NCBI GenBank assembly: GCA_943787225.1
Contig: CALSLP010000003.1
Location: 383,643 to 447,642, forward strand
Origin: an uncultured Alphaproteobacteria bacterium
GTDB lineage: Bacteria; Pseudomonadota; Alphaproteobacteria; MPNO01; UBA2964
DNA: 64,000 nt
Reading direction: 5' to 3'
The translations under genes were made by a program, and so were the position numbers. Below the pieces are notes generated by a model. That model did no database searches. It had not been told where the DNA came from and saw only the letters and a program-made list of their open reading frames with translations. Below, piece by piece: positions 1-8,424 of this stretch; within the stretch, counting starts at the first letter, position 1, and every line of letters starts with the position of its first letter.

Positions 1-1393
1 CGAGTAACAATGTTACCGCAACCACTCCTCGGGCATTCCTCACAACCCAGTCATTCGTCAGGGTTGCATTCTCATTGCGACTCGCGGGTCTTTGACTCGG
101 CGGCATCAACGCGACCAGCGCCGGCAAAACCGTCAAATTGGCAAACAGGGCAACAAACATGCCCATCCCCGCGATCTTTCCAAGCTCAGCAAGCCCGCTA
201 TAATCTGTGAAGACGAAGGAGAAAAAAGAGATCGCTGCCGCAACGGCACAGAGCGTTAAAGCCCCTCCTACATTCTGCCCGGCCCTTAAGCAGGCAGTCG
301 CCAAACTGCCACCTGTCGTCACGCCCTCTCTAACTCGGAGCGCGAAATGAATACCAAAATCCACGCTTAGACCAATAAACAACACCGCAAAGGCGACAGA
401 AATTAGATTTAGACGTCCAACGACGAGTGTGGCCAGCCCGGCTGTCCACAGCAATCCAAAAAGAAGGGTCAAAAGCATCGCGGACACCAGCCGTCCTGAC
501 CGCAATCCCCAGAACAACAAGCCACAAACAAAGAGCGCCGAGAGCAGCCCCGCGAGCCCCATCCCTTCGGCAACGCTTTCGAGCTCCTCTTCCTCCAGAA
601 CAGCTGACCCTGTAAGGCGGATTTGAAAACCTTTATCTGTTGTTAAGCCAAGCGTTTTAGCGCTATTTCGGATGGCATCGATAGCATCCCCTGCCGGCTG
701 AAGAGATGCAGAATCGAGCGCTGGCTGAACAATAATAATACGGCGCCGCGCCTCGACATCGTTTGCAGTACTATTATCGATCAGCGATTTCCACGACAAC
801 CACGTCACTGCTCCTGTATTTGCCGCTTCCGTTGCCGCCGCAACTTGCTCAATCGTTTGAACGAGGGAACCCAGTGGTGCCGTGCCATCGATATTCGCAA
901 CAGCCAGCTGCAGGACAGAGAATAACCCCCGTAAAGACGGGTCCCTCCATAGAGACCCTAAGAAGGCTTGCGCCGTCGCCAGTCTATCAACGAGCCCCTC
1001 AACATCTTTGAGATCAAGAAACAGCAAGCCATTTTGGCGGAAAAACGTCTCGCCGCGTGGGTCAAAGACTTCACGGAATACCTGCTTATTAGCTTTCAGC
1101 GCGGCCCCTAAAGCCAATGCACCATCATCAGCCTGATCGGATGTCGGGCCATCGATAACGACGACAATGTTATTGGCAAATTGCGGAAACGCGCGGCGAA
1201 GCTGGATTGAATCCTGCCGGAACGGTAATTCAGCCGAAAGCATATCGGTCGTATCAGTATCGATAGACAGGTTGGTTGCGACGTACCAGGCGCTGGCACA
1301 GGTTGTCAGGATCGAAAGACCAACAACCAAATAGCAAAGCCGTCGTGCGCCATCTACCCATTGGCCAACAAACTGTCTAAACGCGTCGGCCAT
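1..1393 (-). CDS. hpnN: Hopanoid-associated RND/MMPL transporter HpnN, 3' part missing
   Basis: The reading frame is open from an ATG at 1391-1393 on the minus strand to the window edge, giving about 464 residues of a family that is usually 850-900 residues long. A hydrophobic N-terminal helix (about residues 15-36) is followed by a large periplasmic loop. A block of membrane helices then begins near residue 285 and includes a GLSVDFGIHF motif typical of MMPL/SSD-like RND proteins. HpnN is known to move hopanoids to the outer membrane. The assignment rests on this domain layout and on the hpn genes that follow. The C-terminal half lies outside the window. Confidence 0.85.
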   Translation of the reverse strand, partial: MADAFRQFVGQWVDGARRLCYLVVGLSILTTCASAWYVATNLSIDTDTTDMLSAELPFRQDSIQLRRAFPQFANNIVVVIDGPTSDQADDGALALGAALKANKQVFREVFDPRGETFFRQNGLLFLDLKDVEGLVDRLATAQAFLGSLWRDPSLRGLFSVLQLAVANIDGTAPLGSLVQTIEQVAAATEAANTGAVTWLSWKSLIDNSTANDVEARRRIIIVQPALDSASLQPAGDAIDAIRNSAKTLGLTTDKGFQIRLTGSAVLEEEELESVAEGMGLAGLLSALFVCGLLFWGLRSGRLVSAMLLTLLFGLLWTAGLATLVVGRLNLISVAFAVLFIGLSVDFGIHFALRVREGVTTGGSLATACLRAGQNVGGALTLCAVAAAISFFSFVFTDYSGLAELGKIAGMGMFVALFANLTVLPALVALMPPSQRPASRNENATLTNDWVVRNARGVVAVTLLL

Positions 1394-1423
1394 CACACCA
1401 ATTTAACCATTCGCTGGGCTCAC

Positions 1424-1981
1424 TCATCGACGCAACCACAAAAACACAAAGACAATGACCGCCATCGAACCACCAATGGCCGCCAACACGAGTAGCGGCT
1501 CCCCCCAACCGAAAAACATGGCAACAGGCACCACAAACATGCCATCGTCAGGGTCAAAGCCCCAACGCCCGCCAAGATCAGCGCTGCTTCGGACACCGGC
1601 AGAATCCAGACGCATCACCAGCAGTTCAGCGCAGGCGACGGCGATGCCAGCAAAGACACCAAGCACAATTAACCACGAAGCGTGCCCCGCCTGCGACAAG
1701 CCAACGCCAATGCCAATAAACACGGCAGCATTTGATGTTCCGTCAGCAATCAAGTCGTATAAATGGCCTCCAGGGCTCATTTTGCCTGACTGACGGGCCA
1801 GTTCTCCATCTGCCCGATCCAGGAATAACGATACAACCAGCACCCCAGCACCAACCATTTGCCATACCGCAATCCCCATCGCAAATGCAATGGCAGCGGC
1901 AATGCCTGTCACCAGCCGAAGTGTGGTAAGATGATTAGGTGTAACCGGTGTATTGGCTAACGGCCGGACCGCAACCCTCAC
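1424..1981 (-). CDS. CDP-alcohol phosphatidyltransferase family membrane protein
   Basis: This integral membrane enzyme is expected to join a CDP-activated small alcohol or a CDP-lipid to its acceptor. The family signature is intact: DRADGELAR followed by G, LYD and AD, the D-x2-D-G-x2-A-R...G-x3-D-x3-D pattern, at about residues 55-80. Several hydrophobic helices follow. The product is 185 residues from GTG at 1981, which has no ribosome site. A strong GGAGGAG lies at 2015-2021, just before an in-frame ATT at 2009-2011, so the true start may be that ATT or a misread ATG. The neighbours make a phosphonoethanolamine headgroup, so I infer CDP-aminoethylphosphonate as substrate. A phosphocholine- or inositol-type substrate is not excluded. 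Confidence 0.8.
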   Translation of the reverse strand: MRVAVRPLANTPVTPNHLTTLRLVTGIAAAIAFAMGIAVWQMVGAGVLVVSLFLDRADGELARQSGKMSPGGHLYDLIADGTSNAAVFIGIGVGLSQAGHASWLIVLGVFAGIAVACAELLVMRLDSAGVRSSADLGGRWGFDPDDGMFVVPVAMFFGWGEPLLVLAAIGGSMAVIVFVFLWLRR

Positions 1982-2123
1982 TGTCCGGTGAACCCAGGTA
2001 TTATGACTAATGATCTCCTCCGATCAGCTCGACAATGATCATCTGCACCTTCTACATTGAGCGGACTTATAAACGAATCAAGCGACGATCACGTTAAAAC
2101 TATCACCAGAGAAACAATACGTA

Positions 2124-3257
2124 ATGACATCAAAAGAAACGCAGCGTCAAATTCTTCTCACGCCGGGGCCGTTGACAACCTCAGCTTCTGTAAAAGAAAC
2201 AATGTTGCGCGACTGGGGATCACGGGACAGCGCGTTTATCGCAATCACCGCGGGTATCAGAAGCCATCTACTTGATCTCGCAAATGCTACGGACACTCAT
2301 AGCTGCGCGCTGGTTCAGGGAAGCGGCACTTTCGCTGTCGAAGCGAGCTTAACGACGTTGCTTCACCGTAAGAATCATCACGCCCTGCTCCTGATTAACG
2401 GCGCCTACGGACGCCGGATTCAAAAAATTTGCGAAATCGCCGAGATCAAACACAGTGTTTATGAAACCGCCGAAGACACCCCTCCTGACATCAACGTGCT
2501 ACACGCCAAGCTACAAGACGATAGCGACATCACTCATGTTGTCGCCGTGCATTGTGAGACCACGTCGGGAATTTTGAATCCTCTGACGGCAATAGCCGAC
2601 GTCGTTGCGGGTGAGAACAGAAAACTCATTGTCGATGCAATGAGCTCCTTCGGCGCTTTGCCTATCGATCTAAAAATGATTTCGGCCCAAGCCATCATTG
2701 CCTCCGCAAATAAATGTCTCGAAGGCGTTCCGGGAATGGGATTTGCCTTGCTTGAAAAGGCGGCGGTCTCCAACACGAAAAGCAACGCTTCAACACTGAG
2801 CCTCGATCTACTTGATCAAGTGGAATACATGGATCGTACAGGTCAATGGCGGTTTACCCCGCCAACCCATGTTGTGGCTGCGTTGGGAAAAGCGCTGGAA
2901 GAACATGCAGCGGAAGGTGGGGTTGCCGGTCGCGGCAAGCGTTACGCAAACAATTGCCAACTCCTCGTCGACGGCCTCAAAACCCTCGGATTTAGCCTAT
3001 TTTTGGACGATCAACTGCAGGCACCCATCATCGTTACAGTCCGCATGCCCACAGACCCAGCGTTCGATTTCGACAAGCTATATCGCCTGATGAACGACGA
3101 GGGCATTGTTCTTTATCCCGGCGCGGTGACGCAGGAAAAAAGTTTCAGGATAGGCTGTATCGGTCAGGTTTTCCCGGCAGACATAGAGCGAACTCTCGGA
3201 GCGATAGGACGGGCGCTCGGTGAAATGGGCGTCTCAGAACTAGAGCTAGCGCCCTAG
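2124..3257 (+). CDS. phnW: 2-aminoethylphosphonate-pyruvate transaminase (PhnW-like)
   Basis: A class V PLP aminotransferase of 377 residues, the normal size for the PhnW family. It interconverts 2-aminoethylphosphonate plus pyruvate with phosphonoacetaldehyde plus alanine. The N-terminal LLTPGPLTTS is characteristic of PhnW. The PLP lysine is probably K197 in ASANKCLEGVPG, and the PLP-ring aspartate is D171 in LIVDAMSSFG. In a catabolic locus it would degrade aminoethylphosphonate. Beside a phosphonopyruvate decarboxylase, a cytidylyltransferase and a CDP-alcohol transferase the biosynthetic direction is more likely. Its stop codon overlaps the stop of the convergent decarboxylase gene by four bases. 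Confidence 0.88.
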   Translation: MTSKETQRQILLTPGPLTTSASVKETMLRDWGSRDSAFIAITAGIRSHLLDLANATDTHSCALVQGSGTFAVEASLTTLLHRKNHHALLLINGAYGRRIQKICEIAEIKHSVYETAEDTPPDINVLHAKLQDDSDITHVVAVHCETTSGILNPLTAIADVVAGENRKLIVDAMSSFGALPIDLKMISAQAIIASANKCLEGVPGMGFALLEKAAVSNTKSNASTLSLDLLDQVEYMDRTGQWRFTPPTHVVAALGKALEEHAAEGGVAGRGKRYANNCQLLVDGLKTLGFSLFLDDQLQAPIIVTVRMPTDPAFDFDKLYRLMNDEGIVLYPGAVTQEKSFRIGCIGQVFPADIERTLGAIGRALGEMGVSELELAP

Positions 3258-4393
3258 TCTTCTGCTAAAAATGCTTTGAAACGTTGCGCGACTTCCGGCG
3301 GCGTAATCTTGGGTCTGCCCAGACCTTCAATAGTGCCGCGGGCCACTTTCATATGAATAAGATGGGGCCCATCCTGCGCGAGCGCCTGCGATACTGCCTT
3401 GCCAAAACCCTCAACATCGTCACATGAAAATGCGGAGGGAAAAGCGCAGGCCAGCGCCGCACCGGCAAAATCGACTGTAGGTGAAACGGTCGGTTGCCCG
3501 CCGGTAGATTCATACGCACCATTGTCGAACACAATATGGATCAGGTTTTTAGGGGCATAGGCCCCTATGGTAGCAAGCGTGCCCAGCTTCATCAGCGCGG
3601 CACCGTCGCCATCGAGGACGATGACAGGCCTATCGCTATTCACGGCCACACCCAACCCCATACCGGCGGCACATCCCATCGAGCCAACCTGATAGAGATG
3701 CTGCTTCCGGTCAGAAACCGTAAACAGCTCACGTCCTGTGAAACCGGTTGTCGCGATCAACGCCGCACGATCTGGAGCGAGTTCAAGTAAACGTTCCATA
3801 GCCGCGACCCGCCCGGGGACATCTCCGCCTGTGCTAAAATCGCTGAGCACACCCGCGGGTGGCAATTCGACTGAGGCCGTTTCGATCCCATCATCTCTGA
3901 CCGCACCTTTTTCCATAATCATCGCATAAGGCAGGTTCGAGCTCTTCATTGCGGCAGCGGCGTCCGCCAGGGCACCGGTTATCTCGTTATCAGATGACGG
4001 AAACGCTGAATGCGGGACCTGAATGACATCCAGCAAAGAGGGCGTAATCGGCCCCATAAGCTGATGCTGCGGTTCATCTTCAATTCCCGGTCCGCCGCGC
4101 CAGGTTACGATCAGCAGCGTCGGAATTTGAAACGGGTGATTGAGAGAGGTGAGCGGGTTGATTGCGTTCCCAAGCCCCGAGTTTTGACACATGACCACGG
4201 TACCCCGACCGGCAAGCCAAGCGCCCGCCGCAATAGCAACGGCCTCCCCTTCACTTGCCGCCCCAACATAGTCCAACCCAGTATCGCTGATCACTCGATT
4301 GATTATGGGCGTCAGGAAGGAACAGGGAACACCTGTGTAGAAATCAAAACCCGCCTCTACGGCAGGCTTTAAAAAGCTATCTGCTTCGATCAT
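3254..4393 (-). CDS. ppd: Phosphonopyruvate decarboxylase
   Basis: A thiamine diphosphate enzyme of 379 residues, expected to decarboxylate phosphonopyruvate to phosphonoacetaldehyde. That is the step that makes phosphonate biosynthesis irreversible. The N-terminal FYTGVPCSFLTPIIN is typical of this family. A conserved glutamate that activates the cofactor lies in the ASEGEAVAIAAG stretch (about residue 48-50). The ThDP/Mg site is GDG at 263-265 with N292 in FDNGAYESTGG. Sulfopyruvate decarboxylase is the nearest alternative, but the adjacent PhnW favours phosphonopyruvate. PEP mutase, which supplies the substrate, is not seen in the window. Confidence 0.85.
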   Translation of the reverse strand: MIEADSFLKPAVEAGFDFYTGVPCSFLTPIINRVISDTGLDYVGAASEGEAVAIAAGAWLAGRGTVVMCQNSGLGNAINPLTSLNHPFQIPTLLIVTWRGGPGIEDEPQHQLMGPITPSLLDVIQVPHSAFPSSDNEITGALADAAAAMKSSNLPYAMIMEKGAVRDDGIETASVELPPAGVLSDFSTGGDVPGRVAAMERLLELAPDRAALIATTGFTGRELFTVSDRKQHLYQVGSMGCAAGMGLGVAVNSDRPVIVLDGDGAALMKLGTLATIGAYAPKNLIHIVFDNGAYESTGGQPTVSPTVDFAGAALACAFPSAFSCDDVEGFGKAVSQALAQDGPHLIHMKVARGTIEGLGRPKITPPEVAQRFKAFLAED

Positions 4394-4522
4394 CTAAAAC
4401 TCAATTCATAAGGGGTGCCGATATTGATTGGACCATACCGAATTATGGCTAAGAAGAATATGGGGCTTCTTTATATCCAAAAAACTTGCGAATGGCGCTC
4501 TTGATACAATATTATCCATGTC

Positions 4523-5296
4523 GTGAAAGTTGAAGAAAAGATGCCTACACCACCCGTTCTAACGAAGCATCAGTTAGAAGAATTCCAGCGCGACGGTTTT
4601 GTCGTTCTGCGCGCGGCCTTCAATGACGCCGACACAAAGACAATCATCGAATGGGCCGATGAGGTGGAGGCTCTGCCGGAAGAACCCGGAAAACAATGGG
4701 TATTCCACGAAACCAGCACATTGGATGGCAGCGACCTTATAAACCGCATCGAATATATCGCTCCCTTTCATGCGGGTTTTGCATCGCTAACCGAAATTTT
4801 AAAAACCACCATCGGCCAACTTCTTGAAGAAGACGCCGTTTTATTTAAGGAAAAAATCAATTTTAAAATGCCCGGTGGCGGTGGTTTCGAACCTCATCAG
4901 GATTCGCAAGCCGGCTGGGAGGACTACGCCACCAACTTCGTTTCCGCGATGGTGTGCATTGATGAAGCCACCATCGAAAATGGCTGCCTGGAATTAGCCG
5001 CAGGTCAAAATAAACAAGGATTGCTACGCGGTATGGAACCGCTCACAAAAGCAGACACCAAAGATATGAGTTTTATCCCGGTACCAACCCGTCCCGGTGA
5101 CTTGGTTCTGTTTGATGCCTATACGCCCCACCAGTCGGCCCCCAATCCAACGACGACACCACGCCGGGTATATTACGCTACCTATAACAGGGCGTCAGAA
5201 GGCGATCACATGGATCAATATTATGCGGACAAGCGCAAAAATTTTCCGCCGGACATAGAGCGCAACGCAGACCGGGATTACGTATACAAAGTTTAA
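4523..5296 (+). CDS. PhyH-family Fe(II)/2-oxoglutarate dioxygenase
   Basis: A 257-residue phytanoyl-CoA dioxygenase family protein. The metal ligands can be read as H125 and D127 in FEPHQDSQ and H203 in YTPHQSAP. The arginine that holds 2-oxoglutarate is likely R214 or R215. The family includes PhnY, which hydroxylates C1 of 2-aminoethylphosphonate. Position inside an aminoethylphosphonate module suggests hydroxylation of the headgroup or its precursor, which is inference. The GTG at 4523 and an internal ATG at 4541 are both possible starts. It stands alone on the plus strand between two minus-strand genes, so it has its own promoter. Confidence 0.75.
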   Translation: MKVEEKMPTPPVLTKHQLEEFQRDGFVVLRAAFNDADTKTIIEWADEVEALPEEPGKQWVFHETSTLDGSDLINRIEYIAPFHAGFASLTEILKTTIGQLLEEDAVLFKEKINFKMPGGGGFEPHQDSQAGWEDYATNFVSAMVCIDEATIENGCLELAAGQNKQGLLRGMEPLTKADTKDMSFIPVPTRPGDLVLFDAYTPHQSAPNPTTTPRRVYYATYNRASEGDHMDQYYADKRKNFPPDIERNADRDYVYKV

Positions 5297-5328
5297 CGGC
5301 CCAGAAATCTCATTCAGGCAGCCTGACT

Positions 5329-6075
5329 TTAAGCCTCTATCGCCGGTAAAATGACATTTTCTGCTCGGGCGATATCCTCAGGAAAGTCTATTTCAATCCA
5401 CGGCAAACCTGTGACGTCAACGCCAACAACTTTGCCGCCTTCCTGGCCTAGAAGAAGGTCTCGAACAGCATCTTCGTAGGGTGCATAAACGTCACCACCA
5501 AACGCATAATGTTCTGTCCGTGCCGCCGCCGCCTGAGCGAATTCTGCGGTCATACGAATAAAGCCAATCCATTCCCCTACTGTGTCGAAAGAAACGTCAT
5601 TGGGGACTTTCCTAAACTCCACCGGGCGCCCCTTTTCGAGCATAAATTTCACAGGTTCGTCGCCTGCCTCAAAATCTCGGTCATAGGGAAAGCTCGTCAC
5701 TGCCATAGGCTCAATCATCCGTTCAAGGATTTCCGGATCGTACAAGACATCGGCATCCATAAACAAAACATCGTCACCAGCAACCAAAAGATCGCGAGCC
5801 GTCCACATAGAGACGACACTGCCTTCCCGGAAACGCGGATTATGAAAGAAAGTGATTTTCTCTGACGCCCCAATGGCGCGAATCTCTGCTTTGATCTCTT
5901 CCTCATGATAGCCAAGGACCAGCCCGATTTCATCGACACCAACCGACGTCAAATTCTCAATATGACGAGCCATGAGGCTCTTGCCGGCAAAACGCAAAAG
6001 CGATTTGGGACTGGCCTTGTCATCACCGCCAAACAGTCGTGCCCCAACACCTGCCGCGAGAATCAAAGCCTTCAT
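5329..6075 (-). CDS. Nucleotidyltransferase, PntC/LicC-like phosphonate or phosphocholine cytidylyltransferase
   Basis: A 248-residue sugar-nucleotidyltransferase fold protein. The N-terminal LAAGVGARLFG is the nucleotide-binding loop, with a following lysine in the KSLLRFAGK segment. FMDADVLYDP carries the metal-binding aspartates. The C-terminal PWIEIDFPEDIARAE is typical of LicC and PntC cytidylyltransferases. It would activate aminoethylphosphonate (or phosphocholine) with CTP, ready for the CDP-alcohol transferase at 1424-1981. The stop of hpnA is upstream and 25 bases separate the two minus-strand genes, so co-transcription with hpnA is likely. Confidence 0.75.
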   Translation of the reverse strand: MKALILAAGVGARLFGGDDKASPKSLLRFAGKSLMARHIENLTSVGVDEIGLVLGYHEEEIKAEIRAIGASEKITFFHNPRFREGSVVSMWTARDLLVAGDDVLFMDADVLYDPEILERMIEPMAVTSFPYDRDFEAGDEPVKFMLEKGRPVEFRKVPNDVSFDTVGEWIGFIRMTAEFAQAAAARTEHYAFGGDVYAPYEDAVRDLLLGQEGGKVVGVDVTGLPWIEIDFPEDIARAENVILPAIEA

Positions 6076-6100
6076 AAGATATCTTCCTCAAACAACTATA

Positions 6101-7093
6101 TTATCCAAGATAACCGTTTTCACGGAACCAATTGACGGCATCAGCGAATGCCTCACTGACCGGGCGCGGGTTATAGCCGAGTTCTCTCCGAGCTTTAGCG
6201 GACGTAAAATACATCTTCTTCCTCGCCATTCGCACTTCATCGACTGCGACGAGGGGCTTGTCACCACCAGAAAGTCTTGTAAGCGCTTCAGCGATATAGG
6301 CAATGGGCATCACAACACCATGCGGAATACTTATCCGCGGTGGTTTGCGCCCGACAAGTTCTGAAATCTCACGCAAAATTGAGGCAAGCAGCAGGTTTTC
6401 GCCGCCGAGAATATAGCGTTCGCCAATTTTACCCTTTTGCCAGGCGAGAACATGCCCTTCGGCAACATCACCGACATGAACAACATTTAGGCCAGTATCG
6501 ACAAAAGCAGGCATACGCCCTGCCGCGGCATCTGCAATCAGTTCACCTGTCCGGGTCGGCTTTATGTCCCGCGGTCCGACAGGTGCCGACGGATTGACGA
6601 TGACCACCGGTGCGTTTTTCTTAGCAACAAGGTCGAGGACCGCTTCTTCAGCCAGGAACTTCGACCGTTTATAAACACCAATCATGTCTTCGAGTGCAGA
6701 CGGCGTTGTCTCATCTGCTGGTGTTTCATCTTTGTTAATACCAAGCGCCGCTACGCTCGACGTGTAAACGACCCTTTCCACGCCTGCATTCAAGGATGCC
6801 TCGATAAGCGCTTTGGAGCCCTCAATATTGGTTTGCATCATCTCTTCAGGATGACGTGTCCAAAGCCGGTAATCAGCCGCCACATGAAAAACCGCCGAAC
6901 ACCCTTCAACGGCGGGAGCGAGTGTTTCCGCCTGGGTTAAATCGCCAATACAAATTTGAACATCAAGATCTTCAATATTGCGACGATTACTCTCCGCACG
7001 CGCCATCACACGCACGGTTTCCCCCGCATCGAGTAGCTTGCGTGCGACGGCAGATCCGACGAACCCTGTCGCGCCTGTTACGAGAACTGTCAT
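6101..7093 (-). CDS. hpnA: Hopanoid-associated sugar epimerase HpnA
   Basis: An extended short-chain dehydrogenase/epimerase of 330 residues with the NAD(P)-binding GATGFVG at residues 7-13 and an active-site YKRSK (Y-x3-K). HpnA proteins sit in hopanoid operons, and this full-length one is between hpnH and the cytidylyltransferase gene. The family is assigned to modification of the hopanoid side chain, but its reaction is not firmly established. A dihydroflavonol-reductase-like annotation would describe the same fold. No disruption is seen. Confidence 0.85.
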   Translation of the reverse strand: MTVLVTGATGFVGSAVARKLLDAGETVRVMARAESNRRNIEDLDVQICIGDLTQAETLAPAVEGCSAVFHVAADYRLWTRHPEEMMQTNIEGSKALIEASLNAGVERVVYTSSVAALGINKDETPADETTPSALEDMIGVYKRSKFLAEEAVLDLVAKKNAPVVIVNPSAPVGPRDIKPTRTGELIADAAAGRMPAFVDTGLNVVHVGDVAEGHVLAWQKGKIGERYILGGENLLLASILREISELVGRKPPRISIPHGVVMPIAYIAEALTRLSGGDKPLVAVDEVRMARKKMYFTSAKARRELGYNPRPVSEAFADAVNWFRENGYLG

Positions 7094-7287
7094 GCCTGCA
7101 AAGATAGGGCGACAAAACAGTCGGCGCTAGCGCTTCTGACAACCAAATCACGAGATAAGTGCAAACGAGGGTTTCCTTCACCACACCAAGTGCTTACATG
7201 TCTCCTACAACATGCCAATCATGAGATCGATTCTTGCCGCGTCGTGGCGAAACGACTAGTTTGGTACCAGCAAACTGAGAGGACATC

Positions 7288-8424
7288 GTGGGCGTACCCC
7301 TGATCCAACAAATACGCGTCGGCAGCTACATCATGCGCCAGCGTCTGACCCGCACCGACAAGTACCCGCTCGTTTTGATGCTGGAGCCACTATTTCGCTG
7401 CAACCTCGCCTGTGTCGGCTGTGGCAAAATCGATTATGAAGACGATATCCTGAATAAGCGTCTTTCAGTCGAAGATTGCCTCAAAGCAGTCGATGAGTGC
7501 GGCGCCCCAATCGTTTCAATACCCGGCGGCGAACCGTTACTCCATCACGGCATAGAAGAAATTGTTGCCGGCATCGTGGCGCGTAAAAAATTCGTATATC
7601 TGTGTACAAACGCGTTGCTCCTCGAGAAACGTCTCGACAGATTCAAGCCATCGCCTTATCTGACATTTTCTGTCCATCTGGATGGCATGCGTGAACACCA
7701 TGATCGTGCGGTCAATCAGCCGGGAACATTCGATCGCGCCGTATCTGCGATCAAAGCAGCCAAAGCACGAGGCTTTCGGGTCAACGTCAATTGTACGTTA
7801 TTCGACCAGATGACAGCGGCCGAAGCCGCAGAATTCTTCGATTTCTCGATAAACGAGCTTGATGTCGAAGGCATCACCCTATCACCAGGCTATGCCTATG
7901 AGCGCGCACCTGATCAGCAACATTTCCTGAACCGGAAAAGAACCAAAGAACTTTTCCGCGACATCTTCCGGATCGGATCGCTCAAACGCTGGCGCTTTAG
8001 CCAATCAACCTTGTTTATGGATTTTCTGGCGGGCAATCAGGAGTACAACTGTACGCCATGGGGCAACCCAACTCGTAACGTCTTCGGTTGGCAGAAACCC
8101 TGCTATCTATTGGCAGAAGGTTATACCCAATCCTTCAAAGCGCTGATGGAAGAGACCGACTGGGATACCTACGGTACCGGTAAATATGAAAAATGCGCTA
8201 ACTGCATGGTACATTGTGGCTACGAAGCCACAGCCGTGTCGGACACCGTTGCGCACCCGATCAAAGCCTTGAAGACATTCCTGCGCGGCATTGAGACAGA
8301 AAAGCCTATGGCCCCGGAAATCAATCTCGAAAACCAGCGTCCTGCTGAATATGTATTTGAAGATGTCGTTAAAACGATGTCAGAACGTGCGGCAGAAGCT
8401 CAAAAGCGGAGCGACGCGGCGTAA
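7288..8424 (+). CDS. hpnH: Adenosyl-hopene transferase HpnH (radical SAM)
   Basis: A radical SAM enzyme of 378 residues. The cluster motif CNLACVGC gives C38, C42 and C45, and a further Cys set sits near the C-terminus (KCANCMVHCGY). HpnH joins the 5'-deoxyadenosyl group to hopene to make adenosylhopane, the first step of C35 hopanoid synthesis. The GTG start at 7288 follows a GAGAGG ribosome site at 7278-7283 and gives the normal N-terminus MGVPLIQQIR. It runs opposite to its hpn neighbours. Its last 45 bases overlap the 3' end of hpnG. Confidence 0.92.
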   Translation: MGVPLIQQIRVGSYIMRQRLTRTDKYPLVLMLEPLFRCNLACVGCGKIDYEDDILNKRLSVEDCLKAVDECGAPIVSIPGGEPLLHHGIEEIVAGIVARKKFVYLCTNALLLEKRLDRFKPSPYLTFSVHLDGMREHHDRAVNQPGTFDRAVSAIKAAKARGFRVNVNCTLFDQMTAAEAAEFFDFSINELDVEGITLSPGYAYERAPDQQHFLNRKRTKELFRDIFRIGSLKRWRFSQSTLFMDFLAGNQEYNCTPWGNPTRNVFGWQKPCYLLAEGYTQSFKALMEETDWDTYGTGKYEKCANCMVHCGYEATAVSDTVAHPIKALKTFLRGIETEKPMAPEINLENQRPAEYVFEDVVKTMSERAAEAQKRSDAA

